Shown one piece after another: positions 48,960 through 58,941 of a stretch of 64,000 nucleotides of DNA (position 1 is the stretch's first letter; every line of letters begins with the position of its first letter). This DNA is from CALAEC01 sp050692915 (GTDB lineage Bacteria > Actinomycetota > UBA4738 > CALAEC01), in assembly GCA_050692915.1 (NCBI GenBank), contig JBOGVU010000004.1:4646-68645 (forward strand), given 5' to 3'. Made by a program: the position numbers and the translations under genes. Under the pieces are notes generated by a model. That model made no database searches. It worked only from the letters and a program-made list of their open reading frames with translations, and was not told where the DNA came from.

Positions 48960-49968
48960 TGGGGGAGCCGCTCCTGGAAGTGCGGGATCTGACCGTCCAT
49001 TTCCCGACCGACGACGGCCTGGTGAAGGCCGTTGACGGCGTGTCGTTCTCGGTCGACCGGGGGGAGACCCTCGGCGTGGTGGGGGAGTCGGGCTCCGGCA
49101 AGACCGTGACGTTCCTTACGGTGATGGGGCTGATCAGCCGGAAGTCGGCCCACGTGAGCGGCGAGGTCATCTTTCAGGGCCAGAACCTGCTCGAGCTGCC
49201 GGACGAGGACATGCAGGACATCCGGGGGTCCCGGATCAGCATGATCTTCCAGGATCCCATGACCTCGCTCCACCCCTACTACCGGGTGGGGGAGCAGATC
49301 GTGGAGGCCATCCGCACCCACCAGGACATCTCGAAGCGCGATGCCCGGAAGCAGGCCGTGGAGATGCTCCGCCGGGTAGGCATCCCTCGCCCCGACGAGA
49401 GGGTCCGCCAGTACCCGCATGAGTTCTCGGGCGGGATGCGCCAGCGGGCCATGATCGCAATGGCTCTGTCCCTGAACCCCGATCTCCTCATCGCGGACGA
49501 GCCGACCACGGCGCTCGATGTGACCGTCCAAGCACAGATCCTCGACCTGATCGGCCGGCTGAAGGACGAGTTCGATGCATCGGTCGTGATCATCACGCAC
49601 GACCTCGGCGTGGTGGCCGAGCACGCCGACCACGTCCAGGTGATGTACGCGGGGAGGATCGCCGAGTCCGGGCGACGTAACGACATCTACTACGGCGCGC
49701 GCCACCCGTACACGTGGGGCCTCCTGCAGTCGATCACCAGACTCGATCAGCCCAGGCAGGAGCGGCTCCGCCCGATCCGGGGCCTCCCGCCGTCGTTGAT
49801 CTTCGTGCCGTCCGGGTGCCCGTTCCACCCGCGGTGTCCTTACGTCATGGACGTGTGCAAGACCGAGGTGCCACCGCTCCTCAGTGAGGACGGAAAGCAT
49901 GCCTCGGCCTGTCACCTTCCGCTGGCCGAGAAGGAGCGGATCTTCAACGAGGACGTGGCGGTGAAGAC

Positions 49969-49972
<4 letters not shown>
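48959..49972 (+). CDS. Dipeptide ABC transporter ATPase, DppD/OppD type
   Basis: A 337-residue ABC ATPase. Walker [11 protein letters not shown] (near 42), Q-loop [15 protein letters not shown] (near 100), signature FSGGMRQR (near 160), Walker [17 protein letters not shown] (near 178) and H-loop [14 protein letters not shown]. The C-terminal oligopeptide-transporter domain contains the Cys cluster of an iron-sulfur site ([14 protein letters not shown] ... CHLPL). GTG overlaps the preceding TAG. It pairs with the next, unusual ATPase. Confidence 0.92.
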
Positions 49973-51205
<1,233 letters not shown>

Positions 51206-51222
<17 letters not shown>

Positions 51223-51242
51223 AGGCCCAAGTTCGGAAGGGA
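51206..51242 (+). promoter_or_regulatory. Possible promoter and ribosome site of secG
   Basis: TAGAGT (51206-51211), within the end of the ATPase gene, may be a -10 box; GGAAGGGA (51235-51242) is a ribosome site six bases before ATG 51249. Confidence 0.35.
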
Positions 51243-51248
51243 TCCACC

Positions 51249-51473
51249 ATGCTGATCGCCACCGTCATCGTGCTCCAGGTGATCTCCGCCATCCTGATGG
51301 TGCTGTTCATCCTGCTCCACGCGGGACGAGGCGGGGGCCTGTCCGACATGTTCGGCGGAGGGTCCGGTCTGGCCGGCGGCACCGCGGTCGAGCGGAACCT
51401 CGACCGGGTCACCGTGGCCACGGCCGTCGTCTTCGCGGTGACCACGTTCTACCTCGCCTGGAAGTGGGTGTAG
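51249..51473 (+). CDS. secG: Preprotein translocase subunit SecG
   Basis: A 74-residue membrane protein. First helix LIATVIVLQVISAILMVLFILLHAG, cytoplasmic loop GRGGGLSDMFGGGSGLAGGTAVERNLDR, second helix VTVATAVVFAVTTFYLAWKW: the full SecG pattern. It assists SecYE-mediated export. In actinobacteria it normally follows tpiA; here it is separated from it by apgM and the whole peptide-transport operon. The next lipoprotein gene starts inside its last codons. Confidence 0.92.
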   Translation: MLIATVIVLQVISAILMVLFILLHAGRGGGLSDMFGGGSGLAGGTAVERNLDRVTVATAVVFAVTTFYLAWKWV

Positions 51474-53068
51474 GGGCCCAGGGGCCCCGATCCCTGCTCG
51501 TCCTCCTGGTCGCCGTGGCGCTCCTGGCGGCCGGCTGCACAACCCCTCCCGGGCCTGAGGAGGGCCCGGTGGCGGGTCCCTCGGTGGGAGCCACGCCTCG
51601 GACCTCGCTCCGCCTGGCCACCTCCCTCCCCACGAGCCTGGACCCGCGCGAGCTGAACTCGGCCGACGGGCTCCAGCTGGCCGCCCAGCTGTTCGATGGG
51701 CTGGTGGGCTACGACCCCACCACGCACGAAGCGATCCCGGGGGCGGCGGAGCGGTGGGACGTCGAGGAAGGAGGGAGCCGGTTCGTCTTCCACCTCCGTC
51801 AAGGGATGACCTTCCACGACGGCAGCCCGGTACGGGCCCAGGACTTCGTGTTCGCCTGGAACCGGCTGGCCGACCCTCTGGCGGCCGCGCCGTACGCGTT
51901 CCTGCTCGAGTCGGTCGAAGGGTTCGATCGATACCAGCAGCAGATCCGGGTGACCAGGCTATCGGGGGCGGTGGCCCGGGACGACCGCACCCTGGAGGTG
52001 ACGCTCGTCCGCCCCTGGCGCGATTTCGTCTCGCTCCTGGGCCATCCGGCGCTGTCTCCCGTCCCGCCGGGCGCCGGCGGGGGGTCCTTCGCGTCCCAGC
52101 CGGTCGGGAACGGGCCCTACCGTCTGGCCGCCCCCATCTCGCCGGGAACCCCGCTGCTCCTGCTGCGCTTCGACGGCTATTTCGGGACCCTCCCTCTCGT
52201 CCCGACCCTCGAGTATCGAACCTTCGACGTGGCCTCGGATGCCTGGCCGGAGTTCCTTGCCGCCGAGCTGGACGTGGCCCCCATACCGCCGGCGCTCCTG
52301 GCCGAGGCCGAGAGCAGCTACGGGGACCACGGCATCACCGAGCTGGCCCAGCTCCTGTACTGCGGCTTCGACCAGGAGGACCCTCGCTTCGCCGATCCGG
52401 CCCTGCGGCGGGCGGTCTCCCTGGCCATGGGCCGGGACGTCGTGGCGGCCGACGTGTACGGCGGCGCCGCCATCCCGGCCACTGGGATCATCCCCCCCTC
52501 GCTGCCCGGCTACCGACCGGACACCTGCGGGGGCCGGTGCCTGCGCGACCTGGAGGCCGCCCGAGCCCAGGCCGCCGAGGTGCCTCGAGCCAGCCGAACC
52601 TTCTCCCTCGACTACCCCGCGTCGCCCCTGGCCGACCAGCTCGCCCGGACCCTAGTGGCGCAGCTCGGGGAGGCCGGGCTCATGGTGACGCCCCGGGCCC
52701 GAAACCCGATCCGGTTCCAGGACGTGCTGGAGGACGGGGGACAGGACCTGTTCTGCCTGGTGTGGACGGCGGACTATCCCCGGCCCCAGGCCCTCCTGGA
52801 GCCCCTGGTCGAATCGGGGTCGGCCGACAATCACTCAAACGTCTCCGACCGGGACCTCGATGTCCTGCTGGAGCGAGGGCGGGCCGAGGCGAACGCCGAG
52901 ATCCGGACCGAGGTCTACGCCGAGGCCGAGCGCCTGGTCCTGGAGCGGATGCACGTGATCCCCGTGGTCTGGTTCCGCTCCCACCTGGCGGTCCGCCCCG
53001 GCGTGGAGGGGTTCGTGGTCGACCCGCTGGGCCGGTACGATGCCGCCACGCTCCGGCTCGGCGCGTAG
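51464..53068 (+). CDS. Peptide-type solute-binding lipoprotein (family 5), orphan
   Basis: A 534-residue SBP_bac_5 protein with lipobox LAAGC (near 25). Core motifs: TSLPTSLDPRELNSADGLQLAAQLFDGLVGYDP, VFHLRQGMTFHDGSPVRAQDFVFAWNRL, QPVGNGPYRLA, LRRAVSLAMGRDVVAADVYGG and the end ERMHVIPVVWFRSHLAVRPGVEGF. GTG 51464 overlaps the end of secG. No permease gene follows, so it may hand ligands to the upstream transporter. It overlaps the start of a second, more divergent family member. Confidence 0.85.
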   Translation: MGVGAQGPRSLLVLLVAVALLAAGCTTPPGPEEGPVAGPSVGATPRTSLRLATSLPTSLDPRELNSADGLQLAAQLFDGLVGYDPTTHEAIPGAAERWDVEEGGSRFVFHLRQGMTFHDGSPVRAQDFVFAWNRLADPLAAAPYAFLLESVEGFDRYQQQIRVTRLSGAVARDDRTLEVTLVRPWRDFVSLLGHPALSPVPPGAGGGSFASQPVGNGPYRLAAPISPGTPLLLLRFDGYFGTLPLVPTLEYRTFDVASDAWPEFLAAELDVAPIPPALLAEAESSYGDHGITELAQLLYCGFDQEDPRFADPALRRAVSLAMGRDVVAADVYGGAAIPATGIIPPSLPGYRPDTCGGRCLRDLEAARAQAAEVPRASRTFSLDYPASPLADQLARTLVAQLGEAGLMVTPRARNPIRFQDVLEDGGQDLFCLVWTADYPRPQALLEPLVESGSADNHSNVSDRDLDVLLERGRAEANAEIRTEVYAEAERLVLERMHVIPVVWFRSHLAVRPGVEGFVVDPLGRYDAATLRLGA

Positions 53069-54569
53069 TCGCCGGCTCAGGGCCGCGCTCCTGGCGGTCC
53101 TCGCTCTGCTCGCGGCGTGTCCGGCCGACGAGCTCGAGCCACCCCCCGATCGTCGCTCCCCGGCGGGGACCGTCCGGGTGGGCTACCCGGAAGAGCCCCC
53201 GACCCTGAACCCGGCCACAGACCCCTCCCCGGCGTCCCGGGACCTCCTGCGCCCGTTGCTGCCCTCGTTCTTCCGGATCACCCCGGATCTCCGGTACGAG
53301 CCGTCCCTGCTCGCCGCGGAGCCCGAGGTGGCGCCGGCGGGGGACCGGACCGAGATCAGGTTCCGGATCCGCGAGGACGCCGCGTGGAGCGGCGGGACCC
53401 CGGTGACCGTCCAGGACGTGGCGTTCACCTGGCGGGTGATGACGGACCCCGGCGTGGACGCGTGGAACCCCACCGGGTTCGACCGGCTGGTGGACGTGGT
53501 GTCGGACGACCCCAAGGCCGGCCGGCTGGTGCTCGACGGCCGATGGCCGGGGTGGCGGGATCTGTTCGCCGCCGGTCGGTTCGTGCTCCCCGCGCACGTC
53601 GGTGAGCCGGGATCGGTGGCCGGGTGGGACGAGGGGCCGCCGGTGACGGCCGGGCCCTACCGGCTCGACGGCTGGACCCGGGGACACTCGATCGTCATGG
53701 TCGCCGACCCCACCCACTGGGGTCCCCGGTCCGCCGTTGAACGGCTCGAGGTGCAGTTCGTGCCGGATCCCACCACGGCCCTCCAGCTCCTGGAGCGCGG
53801 GGAGCTGGACGTGGTGGCCCCGATGGCCGGAGTGTCGTGGGGCCGGCGCCTGGCAGAGATCGCCGGCGGCGGGACCTCCAGCGCCACCGGCCCGGACGTG
53901 GTGTCCCTGGCGATGAACGCCGAGTCGGTGAGCGACGCGGACCTACGGCGACGCATCGCCCACGCCATCGACCGGAGCCGTTTCCTCGAGGTGGCCCTGC
54001 GCGATGACGCCGAGCCGGCCCACGGGCTCCTGGTCCCCGAGCAGGAAGGGGCCGAGCCCGCCTGGGCCCGGTACGGCAACGAGCCCGCCCCCGGCGCCGC
54101 TGCGCCCGAGGAGCTAGAGATCGTGTACCCGAGGGGGGAGCTGCCGGACCTGGTGACGCGGTACGTCCAGGCTGAGCTGGAGCGGGCGGCCATCGACGTG
54201 GACCTGGTGCCCCTGGAGGCGGACGTGCTCCAGGGGACCTTCTTGCCCTCCCGCCGCTTCGACCTGGCCCTGGTGGAGGTGCGCACCGGCCCCTCGCCCG
54301 AGCTGTGGCGATGGGTGGAGGTGCCGGGGGCGGGGACGTCCCTGACCGGCCTCGCCGACGAGGTGCTCGCGGAGATGGTCCGACGGGCCACGGAGGGATC
54401 GGCCCCGGCCCTCCGCGAGGCCCAGGCGCGGCTGGCCGAACTGGCGGTCGCCGTTCCCCTGTACCGGCCCCGGCTCACCGTCGGGTGGCGGGCCGGCATC
54501 GCCGGTCCCGCGGCCAACCCCACCGTGGAGGGCCCACTGTGGAACGTGGAGGCCTGGTCCGCGGCCTGA
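53040..54569 (+). CDS. Second orphan family-5 solute-binding lipoprotein
   Basis: A 509-residue SBP_bac_5 protein. Signal with lipobox LLAAC (near 27), GTVRVGYPEEPPTLNPATDP, then IRFRIREDAAWSGGTPVTVQDVAFTWRVMTDP, PVTAGPYRLDGWTRG and LRRRIAHAIDRSRFLEVAL. It is diverged from its neighbour at 51464 and starts 29 bases inside it (ATG 53040). It is the third family-5 binding protein within 9 kb. Ligand unknown; may be a helper of the same transporter or a sensor. Confidence 0.8.
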   Translation: MPPRSGSARSRRLRAALLAVLALLAACPADELEPPPDRRSPAGTVRVGYPEEPPTLNPATDPSPASRDLLRPLLPSFFRITPDLRYEPSLLAAEPEVAPAGDRTEIRFRIREDAAWSGGTPVTVQDVAFTWRVMTDPGVDAWNPTGFDRLVDVVSDDPKAGRLVLDGRWPGWRDLFAAGRFVLPAHVGEPGSVAGWDEGPPVTAGPYRLDGWTRGHSIVMVADPTHWGPRSAVERLEVQFVPDPTTALQLLERGELDVVAPMAGVSWGRRLAEIAGGGTSSATGPDVVSLAMNAESVSDADLRRRIAHAIDRSRFLEVALRDDAEPAHGLLVPEQEGAEPAWARYGNEPAPGAAAPEELEIVYPRGELPDLVTRYVQAELERAAIDVDLVPLEADVLQGTFLPSRRFDLALVEVRTGPSPELWRWVEVPGAGTSLTGLADEVLAEMVRRATEGSAPALREAQARLAELAVAVPLYRPRLTVGWRAGIAGPAANPTVEGPLWNVEAWSAA

Positions 54570-54591
54570 ACCCGGCCAGGGGACGGGACCG

Positions 54592-54597
54592 TATACT
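54592..54597 (+). promoter_or_regulatory. -10 box of tRNA-Leu
   Basis: TATACT nine bases before the mature tRNA 5' end. No convincing -35 box at the usual distance. Confidence 0.5.
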
Positions 54598-54606
54598 TGG
54601 TCCCGC

Positions 54607-54693
54607 GTCGGAGTGGCGGAATCTGGTAGACGCGCTAGGTTGAGGGCCTAGTCCGGCTCGCGCCGGGTGAGGGTTCAAATCCCTCCTCCGACA
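54607..54693 (+). tRNA. tRNA-Leu (anticodon GAG)
   Basis: Acceptor stem GTCGGAG (54607-54613) pairs with CTCCGAC (54686-54692), discriminator A at 54693. The anticodon stem CTAGG/CCTAG (54635-54639, 54647-54651) closes a 7-base loop TTGAGGG with anticodon GAG (54642-54644), reading CUC and CUU. A long variable arm (about 54652-54668) marks it as a class II tRNA, as for leucine. The T arm contains GGTTCAAATCC. CCA is not encoded. A candidate genomic island begins at its 3' end. Confidence 0.95.
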
Positions 54694-54696
54694 CCC
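54682..54696 (+). repeat. Attachment-site-like repeat, left copy (tRNA 3' end)
   Basis: CCTCCTCCGACACCC, covering the last T-stem and acceptor bases of tRNA-Leu and three bases beyond. Identical to 61129-61143. Confidence 0.55.
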
Positions 54697-54774
54697 TCTG
54701 AGCAGGGAATCTCCCTGTCCTCAACTCGGCGAAGCTCATACTGCCCACCACCATTTCCTCTCGGCAGGCAGGAC

Positions 54775-55557
54775 TCATACGCAGGGCTCGACGCTGAAAT
54801 CCTGATGACCCCTCCCGTGCGCAAACCGCGGCGCCCAGGTCGCGGACACCAGGTCCCACGCGCCGCCCGAGTTCTTCTCGAACTGGAGCAGGTAGCGGAT
54901 GGCTTGGATGGAGTCGTCGAGCAGGCCCTCCAGGGTGACGGTCACCTCTGCCCGTTCTCCCCCCTAGAGGGCCGCCTCTTGGAGGACCGCAGTGGCGGAG
55001 GCGGCCTGATCCGGGTCGCTCGGGTCTCCGAGGTCGAGGAATTCCAGGGCGATTCTCGCCGGCGAATCCCCCCACGAAAGAGCCGTGTCGTCCAGATACC
55101 GATTGAACTCGGCTACGGAGATTGCGCCGGACTCATCCGGAGGCGCAGGCCCGTCCCAGGTTGGAGAGGAGGATCCGGGTGCGGAGGAAGTCCCGAGGGG
55201 CGGGTACTCCTCGAAGCTCTCCACGCGCCACGATCCGGAGGGGTCGAGGACGAGCGTTGCCTCGCCGACCCACTCGCTGAACGGAGGCCCAACGCCGTAC
55301 ACGGCACGGCCGTCGGTGCCGGAGAACCTCGCGGTGCACATGCCCCGGGGGATATCGCCATCGGGGGGAACTTCTTGTGGGCATGTGCCGACGTACCGGG
55401 TGCCGAACCGGTCCCGTACGAAGGCGGCCAGTGCCCGCTCGATCGTGGGCGGCGAGGAGGGAGGAGCTTCGGAGGCATCCCGTCTGAGCAGGAGGACGCC
55501 ACCGACCACCGCAACGGCGGCCACGGTCAGGACTGCAGCCAGGGCCCTCCTCGGCAT
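54775..55557 (-). pseudogene. Exported protein gene interrupted by an in-frame amber codon
   Basis: On the minus strand ATG 55557 starts an N-terminal signal-anchor (RRALAAVLTVAAVAVVGGVLLL) and an extracellular domain of 197 residues ending LQEAAL, then TAG (54966-54964). The same frame continues without change for 62 codons: after the TAG comes EVTVTLEGLLDDSIQAIRYL, then GGAWDLVSATWAPRF, and GRGHQDFSVEPCV before a TGA at 54777-54775. That tail has the look of a conserved C-terminal domain of actinobacterial exported proteins, so the whole was one 260-residue gene. Nonsense mutation, stop readthrough or a base error can explain it. Function unknown. Confidence 0.65.
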
Positions 55558-55757
55558 ATCAGGACTTTAGACGCGCGATTGCCCTTCGAAGTTCCGCGCC
55601 GGTTCGAGCAGGCTCCGCGAGCCCGGGTTGGGGGGAACGACTGCCTCCCTGGACGGGGACGGATTCGGCGGGGCGGGCTGAGATTTGGCGACTCGAGGTG
55701 AAAGGAGGAGCTGGTCCCGGACAGTTAGGGTTCAGAAACAGCAGCAGGGAGGAAACC

Positions 55758-56324
55758 CTGGACGAGGAACGCCAAATCCGCTTCCGGAAGCTGTACGAGG
55801 CTCACGCCGATCGCGTGCTGGTGTACGCCCTGCGTCGGGTCCCGGCCGGCGAGGCTGCCGACATCGTGTCCGAGACATTCCTCGCAGCGTGGCGCAGGCT
55901 GGACATCGTCCCTGAGGATTCCGCACCGTGGCTGTTCGGAGTGGCCCGGAAGGTGGTGGCCAATCACCGGCGATCACTGAGGCGTGGACAAGCGTTGCGG
56001 GCTCGGGTGGAAGGTGACTCCTCCCGCAGACCGCACCTCGCTCCCGATCCAGCGGATCAGGTGGAGGCCAGGATGGCGATCCGCTCCGCGCTACATCGCC
56101 TCTCGGAGTGGGATCGGGAGGCCCTGACGCTGGTCGCCTGGGACGGGCTGGACGCGGTGGACGCCGCCGCGGCCATGGGCTACACACCTGCCGCCTTCGC
56201 CGTTCGGCTGCACCGCGCCCGGCGTCGGCTGGGGCGTGAGCTCACGAAAGAACGGGCCGGAGCCGGACATGTCCGGGATGATGGGCGTGTGCGCGCCATA
56301 CCGGCCATCGAGGAGGAGAGATGA
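55758..56324 (+). CDS. ECF-type RNA polymerase sigma factor
   Basis: About 188 residues. Region 2 reads RFRKLYEAHADRVLVYALRRV, then EAADIVSETFLAAWRRLDIVPEDSAPWLFGVARKVVANHRRS; region 4 has LHRLSEWDREALTLVAWDGLDAVDAAAAMGYTPAAFAVRLHRARRRL. I propose CTG 55758 as start: AGGGAGG (55746-55752) stands five bases before it, and the protein then starts exactly where sigma-70 family members do. The upstream GTG 55698 lacks a ribosome site and would precede a -10-like TAGGGT (55726-55731). Its stop overlaps the start of the next gene, its likely antagonist. Confidence 0.82.
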   Translation: MDEERQIRFRKLYEAHADRVLVYALRRVPAGEAADIVSETFLAAWRRLDIVPEDSAPWLFGVARKVVANHRRSLRRGQALRARVEGDSSRRPHLAPDPADQVEARMAIRSALHRLSEWDREALTLVAWDGLDAVDAAAAMGYTPAAFAVRLHRARRRLGRELTKERAGAGHVRDDGRVRAIPAIEEER

Positions 56325-57355
56325 CGCTGGACGTGATGGAGCTGCTACGGCGGAGCGACCCAGTTGATCCTGTTGGGATCGAGGGGTGGGCCAGGGGAGA
56401 AGAAGGGAGGCGGGTGTTGCTCCAGATCGTGGAGACGAGCTCGCCGGTACGCCCTCCGCTTTCTCGCCGACGCAGGCTGGCCGTCATCCCCGCAGGGGCG
56501 GGCGCGCTGGCCCTCGCCCTGATCGTTGGCTCAATGCTTCTGCCCGCAGGGAGGGGCACCATCTCGGCGGAGGCCGCGGTGGTCCTCCGGTCGGCCGCGA
56601 GGGTGGCCGGCGCCCAGCCCCCGGTTCCATCCGACGGTCGGTACCGATACACCCGGTCCGAGGACGCCTACCTGGGGACCTACGTGGAGCGAGGGGGAAG
56701 CTTCTCCGTGTTGCTCCCGCAGCGCCGCGAGATATGGGTCGCGCCGGACGGCTCCGGGCGGCTGCGGGAGGACGAGAGCGGCGAACCGATTTTCCTCGGG
56801 CCCCGGGACCGGTCGACGTGGGAAGCGTCGGGTCGCCCGGCGCTGGAGGAATCCGGACCCTCGGATCAGACCTTCCAGCCAGGTGGCCTGTACTACGCAG
56901 ACCTCACGGGATACTCCACCGACCCCGACGAGCTGTACGGACAGATCCAGCGCCGGGCGGAGGGGCCCAAGACTTCGGGGGAGCCGGTACCGGAGGGCGC
57001 CCCGGCGGCAGTGAAGATGTTCACGATCGTCGGAGACCTCCTGCGGGAGACGGCGGCCCCACCGGAGCTACGGGCCGCGCTGTATGAGGTCGCCGCGCGC
57101 ATCCCCGGCGTGATTCTTGTCGGCGAGGTGACGGACCCTGTGGGGCGGCCCGGGATGGCCGTGGCCATGGCCTCCGAGGCCGACGGGGTTCGCCGAGAGC
57201 TCGTGTTCGACCCCGAGACGTCGGAGCTGCTCGCCGAGCGGCAGGTACTCCTCCGCCGCGTGAGATGGGTGGACGCCGCCCCCGGGACGGTGATCGGCTG
57301 GGCCGCCTACCTCAAATCGGGAACGGTGGATTCCACGTCCGCCCGCCCTTCCTGA
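56321..57355 (+). CDS. CU044_5270-type membrane protein, probable anti-sigma partner
   Basis: A 344-residue protein. A cytoplasmic ~50 residues (MELLRRSDPVDP...) precede one membrane helix (RRRRLAVIPAGAGALALALIVGSMLL), then an outer domain with PSDGRYRYTRSEDAYLGTYV, FTIVGDLLRETAAPPELRAALYEVAARIPGV and GVRRELVFDPETSELLAERQVLL. This pattern is the CU044_5270 family, regularly encoded just after ECF sigma factors. ATG overlaps the sigma stop. It probably senses an outside signal and holds the sigma factor at the membrane; the ligand is unknown. Confidence 0.75.
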   Translation: MTLDVMELLRRSDPVDPVGIEGWARGEEGRRVLLQIVETSSPVRPPLSRRRRLAVIPAGAGALALALIVGSMLLPAGRGTISAEAAVVLRSAARVAGAQPPVPSDGRYRYTRSEDAYLGTYVERGGSFSVLLPQRREIWVAPDGSGRLREDESGEPIFLGPRDRSTWEASGRPALEESGPSDQTFQPGGLYYADLTGYSTDPDELYGQIQRRAEGPKTSGEPVPEGAPAAVKMFTIVGDLLRETAAPPELRAALYEVAARIPGVILVGEVTDPVGRPGMAVAMASEADGVRRELVFDPETSELLAERQVLLRRVRWVDAAPGTVIGWAAYLKSGTVDSTSARPS

Positions 57356-57387
57356 AGCGCCGACCGCGGGGGCGAACGGAGGAGAAC

Positions 57388-57501
57388 ATGAGCTGGCGGG
57401 GAAGCCTCGCCAGGCCGCTATCCGAGAGCAAGTTCTCCTCGGGTGATGAGCGGTGTGCCTACGGTTGCGGTCGGGCCGTTCCCGGCGCGACCGAGCCTTA
57501 G
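57388..57501 (+). CDS. Possible 37-residue small protein
   Basis: ATG 57388 is preceded by GGAGGAG (57378-57384). The predicted peptide starts MSWRGSLARPLSESKF and contains CAYGC; it ends at a TAG that overlaps the convergent oxidase stop. No homologue is recognised. The good ribosome site is the only support; it may be a chance reading frame. Confidence 0.3.
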   Translation: MSWRGSLARPLSESKFSSGDERCAYGCGRAVPGATEP

Positions 57502-58898
57502 TCCGGCGGGATGTTCTGGTTCAGCCGGAAAAAGTTCTCGGGGTCGTACTTCCTCTTCAATGCCTTCAGGCGCTGGTACTTCGCAGCCCCGTATGCCTGG
57601 CGGACCCGTTCCTGGCCTTCGTCCATCAGGAAGTTCACGTAGAGGCTCGTGCGGTAGGGCTCCAGGGCCGTCCCGAGCCGGCGCGCCCACTCGCGCTCCT
57701 CCTCGAACCCCTCGGCGGTCTGGCTGTTCCCGTTGATGTTAAAGGTGTGACCCGCGCCACGACCTGCGAAGGCGGTATCGTCCTCGCCGGCGCGGGCGAC
57801 CGCCCCGCCCATCTGCCAGAGCCCCACGCTGCTGATCGGGGACTCGATCTGGCGCCCGTACTCCACCATGACGTCGATGATGTCGTCGTTGAGTTCGGCC
57901 ACGTCGCAGGAACGGAAGTAGTAGTGCCACCCGGGCTCGAAGCTGGGGTCGTACATCCGCTGGTGCTCGGCGAACGGCCTGGGGACGCACAGATCCAGGG
58001 CAGGTGAGCCGAACCCCTTCAGTGGCCGCAGCACCCTCTCACCTTCCTCTACGGACCCGGCGTAGCAGCTCACCACGGCGACCACCCGCTCCCCGACGAG
58101 ATCGTGAGGCATGCCTTCGATCCCCGGCGCCCTGCGCTCGACGATCAGGGTCATCAGGTCGTCGGGGCAGTCGGCGACCCAGTCCCGGTAGAAGCGCAGG
58201 ACGCTCGGCGCGTCGCCGATCGGCCAGAAGATCGGCCCGGCCACGACCTGTGGCCCGAGCGGACTCAGCCGGAACTCGAACTCCGTGACGATGCCGAAGT
58301 TGCCGCCTCCTCCCCGGACGCCCCAGAACAGGTCGGTGTTCTCTCGCTCGCTCGCCCGGACCAGCTGGCCCTCGGCCGTGACCAGGTCTACCGAGAGCAG
58401 GTTGTCGATAGTGAGGCCGAACTTCCGCATGGTGAACCCGATGCCCCCGCCCAGGGTGAGACCGGCCAGGCCCGTGTGCGAGACGAAGCCCGCGGGGACG
58501 ACGTATCCGAACGCCTGGGTCTCGCGGTCGAGCTCGCCCAGGAGGAGACCAGGCTGGGCTCGAACCGTTCGGCCCTGGGGGTCGACCCGGACCCCTTTCA
58601 TCGGGGACAGGTCGATGACCATGCCCCCGTCGCACACAGAGTGGCCCGGGAAGCTGTGCCCCCCACCTCGGACGGCTACGAGCAGGCCGTGCTCCCTGGC
58701 GAAGCGAACCGACGCGATCACGTCCGCCGTGCCGGCACAACGCGCGATCAGCGCGGGGAACCGGTCGATCGACCCGTTCCAGACCTTCCTGTGCAGGTCG
58801 TAGGTGGCTTCACCGGGACCAACCAGCTCTCCGCGGAGCGCGGAGGCCAGCTCTGCGGTCGCCCCATCATCGATATGGATACCCTCGCTCGTAGCCAT
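57498..58898 (-). CDS. FAD-dependent oxidoreductase, berberine-bridge-enzyme family
   Basis: A 466-residue flavoprotein of the vanillyl-alcohol-oxidase fold. RFPALIARCAGTADVIASVRFAREHGLLVAVRGGGHSFPGHS contains the His (about residue 81) that carries FAD covalently; the cysteine used by bicovalent relatives is missing (VSHTGLAGLTLGGGIGF), so attachment is probably single. The C-terminal BBE segment reads YDPENFFRLNQNIPPD. Such enzymes oxidise alcohols, sugars or aromatic rings. ATG 58898 is preceded by GAGGAGGGAG. The gene lies behind a Crp-family regulator on the same strand. Confidence 0.88.
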   Translation of the reverse strand: MATSEGIHIDDGATAELASALRGELVGPGEATYDLHRKVWNGSIDRFPALIARCAGTADVIASVRFAREHGLLVAVRGGGHSFPGHSVCDGGMVIDLSPMKGVRVDPQGRTVRAQPGLLLGELDRETQAFGYVVPAGFVSHTGLAGLTLGGGIGFTMRKFGLTIDNLLSVDLVTAEGQLVRASERENTDLFWGVRGGGGNFGIVTEFEFRLSPLGPQVVAGPIFWPIGDAPSVLRFYRDWVADCPDDLMTLIVERRAPGIEGMPHDLVGERVVAVVSCYAGSVEEGERVLRPLKGFGSPALDLCVPRPFAEHQRMYDPSFEPGWHYYFRSCDVAELNDDIIDVMVEYGRQIESPISSVGLWQMGGAVARAGEDDTAFAGRGAGHTFNINGNSQTAEGFEEEREWARRLGTALEPYRTSLYVNFLMDEGQERVRQAYGAAKYQRLKALKRKYDPENFFRLNQNIPPD

Positions 58899-58941
58899 CG
58901 CTCCCTCCTCGACGGCAGTATCCACGTCTAGCCGACTCCTG

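Noticed and set aside
54964..54966. TAG reassigned to an amino acid
   Set aside because: TAG ends many intact genes in the window (for example at 549, 6228, 11044, 28557 and 48959), so a general code change is excluded; only local readthrough or mutation remains.
55634..55638. GGAAC as an ECF-type -35 element for autoregulation of the sigma gene
   Set aside because: No matching -10 motif was found at 16-17 bases; the element is too short to stand alone.
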